DNA of 64,000 nt from Cladorhizidae sp. MBARI D1340-BT2 (GCA_028752905.1 JAQNBH010000011.1:6270125-6334124), one strand, 5' to 3'; counted from the stretch's first letter, positions 35,201 through 50,200 are shown. Made by a program: numbers and translations. The notes: generated by a model not told the origin, from the sequence alone.

Positions 35201-38200
35201 GAGCATCCTATTGAGGAGTAAGTTTTGCATAGAGAGCATCCTATTGAGGAGTAAGTTTTGCATAGAGAGCATCCTATTGAGGAGTAAGTTTTGCATAGAG
35301 AGCATCCTATTGAGGAGTAAGTTTAGCATAGAGAGCATCCTATTGAGGAGTAAGTTTTGCATAGAGCAGCAGCCTATTGAGGAGTAAGTTTTGCATAGAG
35401 AGCATCCTTTTGAGGAGTAAGTTTAGCATAGAGAGCATCCTATTGAGGAGTAAGTTTAGCATAGAGAGCATCCTATTGAGGAGTAAGTTTAGCATAGAGA
35501 GCATCCTATTGAGGAGTAAGTTTAGCATAGAGAGCATCCTATTGAGGAGTAAGTTTTGCATAGAGAGCATCCTATTGAGGAGTAAGTTTAGCATAGAGAG
35601 CATCCTATTGAGGAGTAAGTTTTGCATCGAGAGCATCCTATTGATGAGTAAGTTTTGCATAGAGAGCATCCTATTGAGGAGTAAGTTTTGCATAGAGCAG
35701 CATCCTATTGAGGAGTAAGTTTTGCATAGAGAGCATCCTATTGAGGAGTAAGTTTTGCATACAGCAGCAGCCTATTGAGGAGTAAGTTTAGCATAGAGAG
35801 CATCCTATTGAGGAGTAAGTTTAGCATAGAGAGCATCCTATTGAGGAGTAAGTTTAGCATAGAGAACATCCTATTGAGGAGCAGATGGTGACCAACAGAA
35901 TGATAATTCATTGAAGATGGGGGGAGGGGGGGAGGGGGTGGATATGGGTTGGAAGGCCACGCCATGCTCTTCAAAAACTCTTTTGCACGAGTAATTATGA
36001 CCAAATTTCCAGCTGTGAAAGCTGAAAATTTTAAACGTTCCCAAGACGAGGGCAGGACAACAGTTATAAGAGCAGAAAGGGATGTCCATCTGAAGGAGGG
36101 CTGGGTAGGGAGTATGGGAACTACCTGCCTCAGTGCATGCCTACTGCACACTTATGCACATCTTAAACAGGCATCATTTCTAACGACTGGTATCCAATTT
36201 CACTATAGGCAGCTGTAATCTTTCCCCGTGCTACATGCTCTACCTTTGTTCATGTAGTCAACCCTTTACCTCTTTTGGTGGGTGGATTGTGGAAGGAAAT
36301 GTGTGTATACTAATGTAGACCTTTGCGTTCCAAATTCACCCCACCCCAGTTTTGGTGTACTAAAAACCAAGTGCTTTATATCAGTGTATGCCAGATCTTC
36401 TTCCCTCAAGGGTCAGCTAGGTAAGTGTGAAAATGAGTGAAAGTATATCACAAACCCAACCCCCTCCCCACACACACATACACACACACACACACAATGT
36501 CCATCATGGGACAAAACTTAAATGCAAACATTGAGCATTAGCTCTCCACGTCCCACCAAACAAGTCTGCTGCAGTACCTAACAGAGTTTTAATCCACAGT
36601 GTATTTAGCTACATGCTATGTACATACATAAACTAGCTATAGTTTGCTATGCACATAAACTAGCTATAGCCTTGCTACACACATAAACTAGCTATAGCTT
36701 TACTACATACATAAACTAGCTATAGCCTTGCTATGCACATAAACTAGCTATAGCCTTGCTATACACATAAACTAGCTATAGCTTTACTACATACATAAAC
36801 TAGCTATAGCCTTGCTATACACATAAACTAGCTATATAGCCTTGCTATACACATAAACTAGCTATAGCCTTGCTACACACATAAACTAGCTATAGCCTTG
36901 CTATACACATGTGACATACTCTCGCTATAGCCTTGTTATACACATAAAACTAGCTATAGCCTTGTTATACACATAAACTAGCTATAGCCTTGCTATACAC
37001 AGCTATGGCCTTGCTATACACATAAACTAACTATAACTTTACACCGGATGACTTTTTTGTTTGTGCCCCGTGCATGGCTTTTCTTGCATTGCTATTACTG
37101 TGCACTCACTGGTATTATTGCATCTTGATTGCTATTACTGTGCACACACTGGTATTATTGCATCTTGATTGCTATTACTGTGCACACACTGGTATTATTG
37201 CATCTTGATTGCTATTACTGTGCACACACTAGTATTATTGCATCTTGATTGCTATTACTGTGCACACACTGGTATTATTGCATCTTGATTGCTATTAATT
37301 TGCACACACTGGTATTATTGCATCTTGATTGCTATTACTGTGCATACACTGGTATTATTGCATCTTGATTGCTATTACTGTGTACACACTGGTATTATTG
37401 CATCTTGATTGCTATTACTGTGCACACACTGGTATTATTGCATCTTGATTGCTATTACTGTGCACACACTGGTATTATTGCATCTTGATTGCTATTACTG
37501 TGCACACACTGGTATTATAGCATCTTGATTGCTATTACTGTGTACACACCGGTATTATTGCATCTTGATTGATATTACTGTGCACACACTGGTATTATTG
37601 CATCTTGATTGCTATTACTGTGCACACACTGGTATTATTGCATCTTGATTGCTATTACTGTGCACACACTGGTATTATAGCATCTTGATTGCTATTACTG
37701 TGCACACACTGGTATTATTGCATCTTGATTGCTATTACTGTGCACACACTGGTATTATTGCATCTTGATTGCTATTACTGTGCACACACTGGTATTATTG
37801 CATCTTGATTGCTATTACTGTGCACACACTGGTATTATAGCATCTTGATTGCTATTACTGTGCACACACTGGTATTATTGCATCTTGATTGCTATTACTG
37901 TGCACACACTGGTATTATAGCATCTTGATTGCTATTACTGTGCACACACTGGTATTATAGCATCTTGATTGCTATTACTGTGTACACACCGGTATTATTG
38001 CATCTTGATTGCTATTACTGTGCACACACTGGTATTATTGCATCTTGATTGCTATTACTGTGCACACACTGGTATTATTGCATCTTGATTGCTATTACTG
38101 TGCACACACTGGTATTATTGCATCTTGATTGCTATTACTGTGCACACACTGGTATTATTGCATCTTGATTGCTATTACTGTGCACACACTGGTATTATTG

Positions 38201-41200
38201 CATCTTGATTGATATTACTGTGCACTCACTGGTATTATTGCATCTTGATTGCTATTACTGTGCACACACTGGTATTATAGCATCTTGATTGCTATTACTG
38301 TGCACACACTGGTATTATTGCATCTTGATTGCTATTACTGTGCACACACTGGTATTATTGCATCTTGATTGCTATTACTGTGCACCAACTGGTATTATTG
38401 CATCTTGATTGATATTACTGTGCACACACTGGTATTATTGCATCTTGATTGCTATTACTGTGCACACACTGGTATTATTGCATCTCGATTGCTATTACTG
38501 TGCACACACTGGTATTATTGCATCTTGATTGCTATTACTGTGCACACACTGGTATTATTGCATCTTCCACCATGACATATTATACTAGTACTACATCACA
38601 TTTTTACTACATCACATTTTGTAAAGTTAATAGTTGATGATGGGGGGGGGGGGGAAGTTTTGATTGCTATTACTGTGCACACACTGGTATTATTGCATCT
38701 TGATTGCTATTACTGTGCACACACTGGTATTATTGCATCTTGATTGCTATTACTGTGCACACACTGGTATTATTGCATCTTGATTGCTATTACTGTGCAC
38801 ACACTGGTATTATTGCATCTTGATTGCTATTACTGTGCACACGCTGGTATTATTGCATCTTGATTGCTATTACTGTGCACACACTGGTATTATAGCATCT
38901 TGATTGCTATTACTGTGCACACACTGGTATTATTGCATCTTGATTGCTATTACTGTGCACCAACTGGTATTATTGCATCTTGATTGATATTACTGTGCAC
39001 ACACTGGTATTATTGCATCTTGATTGATATTACTGTGCACACACTGGTATTATTGCATCTTGATTGATATTACTGTGCACTCACTGCATCTTGATTACAG
39101 GGCCACTGTTTGGCAGTGGGGACCCACCTGGGCATGGTGCAGATCTGGGACGCGGCCACCGAGAAGAAGATTTGCACACTGAGAGGACACATGGGGAGAG
39201 TTGGTAAGTGATCATCAAAGCTGTGTACAAACTGTGAGTGCCATTAATTACGCTCTGCGCTACAGGATTAGGTTGTTAATTGCAGTTCTTCAATGCAGCT
39301 GCTGTTAAAAGCAGGTTGTTTAGCGCCCTGGTTCTTTTCAAGCTGATCAGTGCTCAACAACGAAGCAGTACTTTAAAAAAAAATAACACTCACCATTTTG
39401 GTTCTTCTACGAAATTGAACAAATACTTAGCATAATTTTTCAGATGTATTCAGAGGAGAGCTACGAGCCAGACTATATAGTACTGGTCTTCCTGTGTTTA
39501 AAAGCATCAGTCCTGTGCCTGGCACAGTAGCATCATTAAAGCGATGCATTTTGCAAGACATCGACCATTTATTACAACCATACCAATTATTAGCTATTAG
39601 CACCAATGTCTTCAGCTGGCTCCTCCTCCATGCTCAAGAAGTTCAAAACACTCTCCTAGTGTTGACCAACAATGATTTGTGGGAAATCTGAACAGAATGC
39701 CTGTCACAAGAACTGTTCTCTTCTTGGGCTGAACTGAGCCCTTCTCTGATGAACTTCAGAGAGAAAAATCAGTCACAGAAGTGAGCTAGGAGGCCATTGG
39801 TATCGCAGAGTTCGCAGGTTTTACCCAAGGCTTGGGTGTAACCCGTGGGTTAATTACCCGGGTTTTGGTTTTACCCAGGTTTTACTCGAACGTGGATACA
39901 ACCCAGGATAAAATAATAGATTTATTATAAACTGTAAAGATATATATTATAAGAAATTAACTCTGTAATCAGGAAGTAAGACATTCAATAAATGGCAACT
40001 GTAAAGAACTAGAAGTTGTGTTTAACTCAGCATTTATTTACCAAGTGACAAGGTTGTCTACTAGAGTATATATTTTTTAATTTAAATATTTAAACAAGAT
40101 TCATGGGATTAAAGTTTTCATGGGATTAAAGTTCAATTGATATGCAAGTTAAACAGATTTAATAGTCAATCTCCTGAGATCCTCGCAGGAGCCTGTGGCA
40201 GAAGACGAGTTTCTGGGCTTTCTCATTTTTGTAATTGCAGTACACTTACTAAACTGTAAGCAGTGAATGATGACCTGTGGTATTTGCTTGCCTTACAAAT
40301 AGCCCTGGTGTCCACCACCACCCAGACACTTGTGGCTCTGGGACAGGGTTGTGACAGGGCTACAAATAAGTGTTTTATATTACTGGGTAATACCTGGGTA
40401 AAACCCGGGTAAAAAACCCGGGTAAAATAAGGGTAAAACCTGGGCAAAATACCTAAAACACAGGTTTTACGTTGGGTTAAATAGGTTTTACCCGGGTAAA
40501 ATGCAAACATTGATTGGTAGCTCTTTCATACTCGGGCTCATAGCTCCTTCATAGTCTGGCCCGTAGCTCCTTCATAGTCTGGCCCGTAGCTCCTTCATAG
40601 TCTGGCTCATAGCTCCTTCATAGTCTGGCCTGTAGCTCCTTCATAGTCTGGCCCATAGCTCCTTCATAGTCTGGCCTGTAGCTCCTTCATAGTCTGGCCT
40701 GTAGCTCCTTCATAGTCTGGCCTGTAGCTCCTTCATAATCAGGCCCGTAGCTCCTTCATAGTCTGGCTCATAGCTCCTTCATAGTCTGGCCCATAGCTCC
40801 TTCATAGTCTGGCTCATAGCTCCTTCATAGTCTGGCTCATAGCTCCTTCATAGTCTGGCCCATAGCTCCTTCATAGTCTGGCTCGTAGCTCCTTCATAGT
40901 CTGGCTCATAGCTCCTTCATAGTCTGGCCTGTAGCTCCTTCATAGTCTGGCCTGTAGCTCCTTCATAGTCTGGCCCGTAGCTCCTTCATAGTCTGGCCCA
41001 TAGCTCCTTCATAGTCTGGCCCGTAGCTTCTTCATAGTCTGGCCCATAGCTCCTTCATAGTCTGGCCCGTAGCTCCTTCATAGTCCGGCTCATAGCTCCT
41101 TCACAGCTGGCTCATAGCTCCTTCATAGTAGGGCTCATAGCTACTTCTTCAGAGAGGCAAATCATTCACAGGAGCTTGAGGCCATTAGTAACTCTTTCAT

Positions 41201-44200
41201 AGTCAGCCAGTAGCTCCTTCATAGTCTGGATCATAGCTCTTTCATATTCTGGCTTGTAGCTCCTTCACAGTGACCCTACAAACACCTAAAGCCATGTCCG
41301 CACTAGACCTCTGATGCACATCTGATCCCTCCAAATCCTGTCCACACTATCTAGGATCCTATTCTGATTCAGCTGAACCACTTTGGCTGGTAGTTTGGAT
41401 CCTGATTCTCACAAAAATGTGGGTACAAAGTTCAATTGCTGACCCAGTCTACACCGTGAAGCGGGAGTGCAGTAGAGACGAAGGTTTTGTTGGGAGTCTG
41501 GAGAGAGGGAGATAGCCAAAGAACTCCTGATGGTGTGTCCAGGAACAAGATAGAGTATGAGAAAGATGCAGTGGCTGACCGAGGCTCTGAGTGTGTCTGG
41601 CAGCAGTGCAGAACATGTCAAGAGTTTGGCCCAGAGGTAGAGTAGCTGTAGCAATGCAACTCCTACCTAGCCAGCCATGGCTGACTACTACAACACAGAG
41701 TCCTTCACAATGCAACTCCTACCTAGCCAGCCATAGCTGACTACTACAACACAGAGTCCTTCACAATGCAACTCCTACCTAGCCAGCCATGGCTGACTAC
41801 TACAACACAGAGTCCTTCACAATGCAACTCCTACCTAGCCAGCCATAGCTGACTACTACAACACAGAGTCCTTCACAATGCAACTCCTACCTAGCCAGCC
41901 ATGGCTGACTACTACAACACAGAGTCCTTCACAATGCAACTCCTACCTAGCCAGCCATGGCTGACTACTACAACACAGAGTCCTTCACAATGCAACTCCT
42001 ACCTAGCCAGCCATGGCTGACTACTACAACACAGAGTCCTTCACAATGCAACTCCTACCTAGCCAGCCATGGCTGACTACTACAGCACTGAGTCCTTCAA
42101 TAGTGGTTTGTTGATTATGTGGAAACAACATGTAGCTGGAAATGGGGGTAAAGCTCAGGGAGAGAGAGAGAGAAATTGACAATGTCCGTGTTTGGAGTTG
42201 TGATGAAGATAGCAAGCAGCAGTAGGTTTATCAGTCCCAATAACACTAGCAGCCATCGCCATTCAAACCTTCCCAGCGGTCTCCCCTTTCACCTCCACCA
42301 TATTCACCTCCAATGAACTCTCCCTCGCATCCCATTCCCTTCATCTTACTCACATCAACTTTCACCAACTCCCTGAAATATTCTTAAAACCATTATATCA
42401 GACATTATGCAGACAAAACAGCACCCCCCCTCACTGATTATCATATAAACAGCTACAGCTCACTGTAGCAGATATATACATCAGGTGAAATATTTTTATG
42501 TTTTCAATTCTTAGATTTGAGCTGGTCACATTTCCTGTCTTTTCTTCTTCAAATGCTCTCAATTTTCCTTCATTCTTTCTAGTAGTTCAAGAAGAAGTGC
42601 AGCACGCATCCTGGACTTGGGCCGTGAAGCATTGAATATAGAGTGGGCATTATGCTAGTGCAGACACAATTAAGCTACAGATCTGATCCTCATTCTAGTG
42701 AGCCGAATCTGATACTTGGAACTATCCCGGGATGTCCCTAGTGAGGGTGACTGACTGTACAGCATGGGTACCAGAATACTTGTATCCCGGTATACTTCTG
42801 ACTATCCCAGGATGTTCCAGTGTGTCTACAGGATAGTCCCAAATATCCCAGGATACATGGTACCCATGCTGTACAGTCAGTCACCCTCACTAGGGACATC
42901 CTGGGATAGTCCCAAGTATCCCGGGATATAAGTATTCTGGTATCATGCTCTACAGTCAGTCATCCTTTAGGGACATCCCAGGATAGTCCCAAGTATCCCG
43001 GGATACAAGTATTCTGGTACCCATGCTGTACAGTCAGTCACCTCACTAGGGACATCCTGGGATAGTCCCAAGTGTCCCGGGATATAAGTATTCAGGTACT
43101 CATGCTGTACAATCAGTCATCCTCACTAGGGACATCACACGAGATTCCCAGGATGTCCTAGCAAAAGGTTGTGACAATGCTAGTCATGTGTGCATGGGAA
43201 TGACTACTGCAGCCCACGATGTGCCTGCGTAATGTAGTCATGTGTGCATGGGAAGGACTACTGCAGCCCATGATGTGCCTGCGTAATGCAGTCATGTGTG
43301 CATGGGAAGGACTACTGCAGCCCACGATGTGCCTGCGTAATGTAGTCATGTGTGCATGGGAAGGACTACTGCAGCCCACGATGTGCCTGCGTAATGCAGT
43401 CATGTGTGCATGGGAAGGACTACTGCAGCCCACGATGTGCCTGCGTAATGCAGTCATGTGTGCATGGGAAGGACTACTGCAGCCCACGATGTGCCTGCGT
43501 AATGCAGTCATGTGTGCATGGGAAGGACTACTGCAGCCCACGATGTGCCTGCGTAATGCAGTCATGTGTGCATGGGAAAGACTACTGCAGCCCACGATGT
43601 GCCTGCGTAATGCAGTCATGTGTGCATGGGAAGGACTACTGCAGCCCACGATGTGCCTGCGTAATGCAGTCATGTGTGCATGGGAAGGACTACTGCAGCC
43701 CACGATGTGCCTGCGTAATGGAGTCATGTGTGTGTGTGTGTGTGTGTCTCTCTTCCTGACTCGCTCTGCTCAGGTTCGCTGTCATGGAATGGAGAAACTT
43801 TGTGTTCGGGGAGCAGGGACCATAATATCTTTCAGTGGGACCACAGGGGGTCTTCCCAGGACACACCCATCAGGAAGTACCTAGGACACAGTCAGGAGGT
43901 GTGTGGCTTACGCTGGTCACATGATCACCAGCTCCTTGCCTCTGGAGGCAATGATAATAAGGTAAGGAGGAGATGGAGAGGGGGAGAGGAGAGGGGGGGA
44001 GGAGAGGGGGGAAGTTCGGGGGGAGGAGAGGGGTGGTGGAGAGGGGGGGGGGGAGGAGAGGGGTGGTTTATATATGTCTGGTAATGCCACATGGACAACT
44101 CCAGGATCAAGTCCAATTTCTTGCCCACAGGGCTAGGGTTGTGGGGAACAACACTGGACTTAGACATTTCTGCCCATGGCATTGCCGAATCTCCCTGCTT

Positions 44201-47200
44201 GCCGATTGGTGCAGGTCTGGAGATATATATATTAGTGTGAGTGTCTGCCTGGCGCGAGGGTGATAGAGGGCTTGGGGGAGGGAGCTGTGGGGTATTTTGT
44301 GTGAGTTCACGTGTTCTGTTCTGTATGACTTATTTGTATCGGAAGTGCCAGGCCCGCATCAGAACCCAGCGGATTAAAGATCTATATATGGCTTTCTTCA
44401 CACACTCCTAACAGAGCATTTTCCCTGGAGCTTTCATATTTCCAACTGATGTGCAGTCTAATCTATAGGCTTGTAGAGGTAGTAAATGGTGTGCAGTCTA
44501 ATCTATAGGCTCGTAGAGGTAGTAAATGGTGTGCAGTCTAATCTATAGGCTTGTAGAGGTAGTAAATGGTGTGCAGTCTAATCTATAGGCTTGTAGAGGT
44601 AGTAAATGGTGTGCAGTCTGATCTATAGGCTTGTAGAGGTAGTAAATGGTGTGCAGTCTAATCTATAGGCTTGTAGAGATAGTAAATGGTGTGCAGTCTA
44701 ATCTATAGGCTTGTAGAGGTAGTAAATGGTGTGCAGTCTAATCTATAGGCTTGTAGAGATAGTAAATGGTGTGCAGTCTAATCTATAGGGTAGTAAATGG
44801 TGTGCAGTCTAATCTATAGGCTTGTAGAGGTAGTAAATGGTGTGCAGTCTAATCTATAGGCTCGTAGAGATAGTAAATGGTGTGCAGTCTAATCTATAGG
44901 CTCGTAGAGGTAGTAAATGGTGTGCAGTCTAATCTATAGGCTCGTAGAGGTAGTAAATGGTGTGCAGTCTAATCTATAGGCTCGTAGAGGTAGTAAATGG
45001 TGTGCAGTCTAATCTATAGGCTCGTAGAGGTAGTAAATGGTGTGCAGTCTAATCTATAGGCTCATAGAGGTAGTAAATGGTGTGCAGTCTAATCTATAGG
45101 CTTGTAGAGATAGTAAATGGTGTGCAGTCTAATCTATAGGCTCGTAGAGATAGTAAATGGTGTGCAGTCTAATCTATAGGCTCGTAGAGGTAGTAAATGG
45201 TGTGCAGTCTAATCTATAGGCTCGTAGAGGTAGTAAATGGTGTGCAGTCTAATCTATAGGCTTGTAGAGGTAGTAAATGGTGTGCAGTCTAATCTATAGG
45301 CTTGTAGAGATAGTAAATGGTGTGCAGTCTAATCTATAGGCTTGTAGAGGTAGTAAATGGTGTGCAGTCTAATCTATAGGCTTGTAGAGATAGTAAATGG
45401 TGTGCAGTCTAATCTATAGGCTTGTAGAGGTAGTAAATGGTGTGCAGTCTAATCTATAGGCTTGTAGAGGTAGTAAATGGTGTGCAGTCTAATCTATAGG
45501 CTTGTAGAGGTATAAATGGTGTGCAGTCTAATCTATAGGATAGTAAATGGTGTGCAGTCTAATCTATAGGCTCGTAGAGGTAGTAAATGGTGTGCAGTCT
45601 AATCTATAGGCTTGTAGAGGTAGTAAATGGTGTGCAGTCTAATCTATAGGCTTGTAGAGGTAGTAAATGGTGTGCAGTCTAATCTATAGGCTTGTAGAGG
45701 TAGTAAATGGTGTGCAGTCTAATCTATAGGCTTGTAGAGGTAGTAAATGGTGTGCAGTCTAATCTATAGGCTCGTAGAGGTAGTAAATGGTGTGCAGTCT
45801 AATCTATAGGATAGTAAATGGTGTGCAGTCTAATCTATAGGCTTGTAGAGGTAGTAAATGGTGTGCAGTCTAATCTATAGGCTTGTAGAGGTAGTAAATG
45901 GTGTGCAGTCTAATCTATAGGCTTGTAGAGATAGTAAATGGTGTGCAGTCTAATCTATAGGCTCGTAGAGGTAGTAAATGGTGTGCAGTCTAATCTATAG
46001 GCTTGTAGAGGTAGTAAATGGTGTGCAGTCTAATCTATAGGCTTGTAGAGATAGTAAATGGTGTGCAGTCTAATCTATAGGCTTGTAGAGGTAGTAAATG
46101 GTGTGCAGTCTAATCTATAGGCTTGTAGAGGTAGTAAATGGTGTGCAGTCTAATCTATAGGATAGTAAATGGTGTGCAGTCTAATCTATAGGCTTGTAGA
46201 GGTAGTAAATGGTGTGCAGTCTAATCTATAGGCTTGTAGAGGTAGTAAATGGTGTGCAGTCTAATCTATAGGCTTGTAGAGGTAGTAAATGGTGTGCAGT
46301 CTAATCTATAGGATAGTAAATGGTGTGCAGTCTAATCTATAGGCTTGTAGAGGTAGTAAATGGTGTGCAGTCTAATCTATAGGCTTGTAGAGGTAGTAAA
46401 TGGTGTGCAGTCTAATCTATAGGCTTGTAGAGATAGTAAATGGTGTGCAGTCTAATCTATAGGCTTGTAGAGGTAGTAAATGGTGTGCAGTCTAATCTAT
46501 AGGCTTGTAGAGGTAGTAAATGGTGTGCAGTCTAATCTATAGGCTTGTAGAGGTAGTAAATGGTGTGCAGTCTAATCTATAGGATAGTAAATGGTGTGCA
46601 GTCTAATCTATAGGGTTGTAGAGGTAGTAAATGGTGTGCAGTCTAATCTATAGGCTTGTAGAGGTAGTAAATGGTGTGCAGTCTAATCTATAGGCTTGTA
46701 GAGATAGTAAATGGTGTGCAGTCTAATCTATAGGCTTGTAGAGGTAGTAAATGGTGTGCAGTCTAATCTATAGGCTTGTAGAGGTAGTAAATGTGTGCAG
46801 TCTAATCTATAGGCTTGTAGAGGTAGTAAATGGTGTGCAGTCTAATCTATAGGCTCGTAGAGGTAGTAAATGGTGTGCAGTCTAATCTATAGGCTCGTAG
46901 AGGTAGTAAATGGTGTGCAGTCTAATCTATAGGCTTGTAGAGGTAGTAAATGGTGTGCAGTCTAATCTATAGGCTTGTAGAGGTAGTAAATGGTGTGCAG
47001 TCTAATCTATAGGCTCGTAGAGGTAGTAAATGGTGTGCAGTAGGCTTGTAGAGGTAGTAAATGGTGTGTAGTCTAATCTATAGGCTCGTAGAGGTAGTAA
47101 ATGGTGTGCAGTCTAATCTATAGGCTTGTAGAGGCAGTAAATGGTGTGTAGTCTAATCTATAGGCTTGTAGAGGTAGTAAATGGTGTGCAGTCTAATCTA

Positions 47201-50200
47201 TAGGCTCGTAGAGGTAGTAAATGGTGTGCAGTCTAATCTATAGGCTCGTAGAGGTAGTAAATGGTGTGCAGTCTAATCTATAGGCTCGTAGAGGTAGTAA
47301 ATGTGTGCAGTCTAATCTATAGGCTTGTAGAGGTAGTAAATGGTGTGCAGTCTAATCTATAGGCTTGTAGAGGTAGTAAATGGTGTGCAGTCTAATCTAT
47401 AGGCTTGTAGAGGTAGTAAATGGTGTGCAGTCTAATCTATAGGCTTGTAGAGGTAGTAAATGGTGTGCAGTCTAATCTATAGGCTTGTAGAGGTAGTAAA
47501 TGGTGTGCAATCTAATCTATAGGCTCGTAGAGGTAGTAAATGGTGTGCAGTCTAATCTATAGGCTTGTAGAGGTAGTAAATGGTGTGCAGTCTAATCTAT
47601 AGGCTCGTAGAGGTAGTAAATGGTGTGCAGTCTAATCTATAGGCTCATAGAGGTAGTAAATGGTGTGCAGTCTTATCTATAGGCTCGTAGAGGTAGTAAA
47701 TGGTGTGCAGTCTAATCTATAGGCTTGTAGAGGTAGTAAATGGTGTGCAGTCTAATCTATAGGCTCGTAGAGGTAGTAAATGGTGTGCAGTCTAATCTAT
47801 AGGCTTGTAGAGGTAGTAAATGGTGTGCAGTCTAATCTATAGGCTCGTAGAGGTAGTAAATGGTGTGCAGTCTAATCTATAGGCTCGTAGAGGTAGTAGT
47901 AAATGGTGTGCAGTCTAATCTATAGGTAGTAAATGGTGTGCAGTCTAATCTATAGGCTCGTAGAGGTAGTAAATGGTCTGCAGTCTAATCTATAGGCTCG
48001 TAGAGGTAGTAAATGGTGTGCAGTCTAATCTATAGGCTCGTAGAGGTAGTAAATGGTGTGCAGTCTAATCTATAGGCTTGTAGAGGCTTGTAGAGGTTGT
48101 AAATGGTGTGCAGTCTAATCTATAGGCTTGTAGAGGTAGTAAATGGTGTGCAGTCTAATCTATAGGCTCGTAGAGGTAGTAAATGGTGTGCAGTCTAATC
48201 TATAGGCTCGTAGAGGTAGTAAATGGTGTGCAGTCTAATCTATAGGCTTGTAGAGGTAGTAAATGGTGTGCAGTCTAATCTATAGGCTCGTAGAGGTAGT
48301 AAATGGTGTGCAGTCTAATCTATAGGCTTGTAGAGATAGTAAATGGTGTGCAGTATAATATATAGGCTCGTAGAGGTAGTAAATGGTGTGCAGTCTAATC
48401 TATAGGCTTGTAGAGGTAGTAAATGGTGTGCAGTCTAATCTATAGGCTTGTAGAGGTAGTAAATGGTGTGCAGTCTAATCTATAGGCTCGTAGAGGTAGT
48501 AAATGGTGTGCAGTCTAATCTATAGGCTTGTAGAGGTACTAAATGGTGTGCAGTCTAATCTATAGGCTCGTAGAGGTAGTAAATGGTGTGCAGTCTAATC
48601 TATAGGCTTGTAGAGGTACTAAATGGTGTGCAGTCTAATCTATAGGCTCGTAGAGGTAGTAAATGGTGTGTAGTCTAATCTATAGGCTTGTAGAGGTAGT
48701 GCAGTCTAATCTATAGGCTCGTAGAGGTAGTAAATGGTGTGCAGTCTAATCTATAGGCTTGTAGAGGTAGTAAATGGTGTGTAGTCTAATCTATAGGCTT
48801 GTAGAGGTAGTAAATGGTATGCAGTCTAATCTATAGGCTCGTAGAGGTAGTAAATGGTGTGCAGTCTATAGGCTCATAGAGGTAGTAAATTTGTGCAGTC
48901 TAATCTATAGGCTTGTAGAGGTAGTAAATGGTGTGCAGTCTAATCTATAGGCTTGTAGAGATAGTAAATGGTGTGCAGTCTAATCTATAGGCTTGTAGAG
49001 GTAGTAAATGGTGTGCAGTCTAATCTATAGGCTCGTAGAGGTAGTAAATGGTGTGCAGTCTAATCTATAGGCTTGTAGAGGTAGTAAATGGTGTGCAGTC
49101 TAATCTATAGGCATGTAGAGGTAGTAAATGATGTGCAGTCTAATCTATAGGCTTGTAGAGATAGTAAATGGTGTGCAGTCTAATCTATAGGCTTGTAGAG
49201 GTAGTAAATGGTGTGCAGTCTAATCTATAGGCTCGTAGAGATAGTAAATGGTGTGCAGTCTAATCTATAGGATAGTAAATGGTGTGCAGTCTAATCTATA
49301 GGCTTGTAGAGGTAGTAAATGGTGTGCAGTCTAATCTATAGGCTTGTAGAGGTAGTAAATGGTGTGCAGTCTAATCTATAGGCTTGTAGAGATAGTAAAT
49401 GGTGTGCAGTCTAATCTATAGGCTTGTAGAGGTAGTAAATGGTGTGCAGTCTAATCTATAGGCTTGTAGAGGTAGTAAATGGTGTGCAGTCTAATCTATA
49501 GGCTTGTAGAGGTAGTAAATGGTGTGCAGTCTAATCTATAGGCTCGTAGAGGTAGTAAATGGTGTGCAGTAGGCTTGTAGAGGTAGTAAATGGTGTGTAG
49601 TCTAATCTATAGGCTCGTAGAGGTAGTAAATGGTGTGCAGTCTAATCTATAGGCTTGTAGAGGCAGTAAATGGTGTGTAGTCTAATCTATAGGCTTGTAG
49701 AGGTAGTAAATGGTGTGCAGTCTAATCTATAGGCTCGTAGAGGTAGTAAATGGTGTGCAGTCTAATCTATAGGCTCGTAGAGGTAGTAAATGGTGTGCAG
49801 TCTAATCTATAGGCTCGTAGAGGTAGTAAATGTGTGCAGTCTAATCTATAGGCTTGTAGAGGTAGTAAATGGTGTGCAGTCTAATCTATAGGCTTGTAGA
49901 GGTAGTAAATGGTGTGCAGTCTAATCTATAGGCTCGTAGAGGTAGTAAATGGTGTGCAGTAGGCTTGTAGAGGTAGTAAATGGTGTGTAGTCTAATCTAT
50001 AGGCTCGTAGAGGTAGTAAATGGTGTGCAGTCTAATCTATAGGCTTGTAGAGGCAGTAAATGGTGTGTAGTCTAATCTATAGGCTTGTAGAGGTAGTAAA
50101 TGGTGTGCAGTCTAATCTATAGGCTCGTAGAGGTAGTAAATGGTGTGCAGTCTAATCTATAGGCTCGTAGAGGTAGTAAATGGTGTGCAGTCTAATCTAT

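Noticed and set aside
35018..36151. Leu/Asn-rich minus-strand and Ile/Leu-rich plus-strand frames
   Set aside because: Translation of the 33-bp array, not in the FZR1 frame.
37085..39095. CRISPR-like array of repeats and spacers
   Set aside because: The units are contiguous 40-bp tandem copies with no unique spacers, in a eukaryotic intron. The same holds for all other arrays in the window.
43158..43884. Long overlapping frames on both strands (18-residue repeats)
   Set aside because: By-product of the 54-bp minisatellite. The plus frame crosses FZR1 exon 10 in the wrong phase.
44214..44240. Second copy of the FZR1 exon 11 start (GTGCAG then GTCTGG)
   Set aside because: A stop follows within eight codons, and the full matching exon is at 52587-52781.
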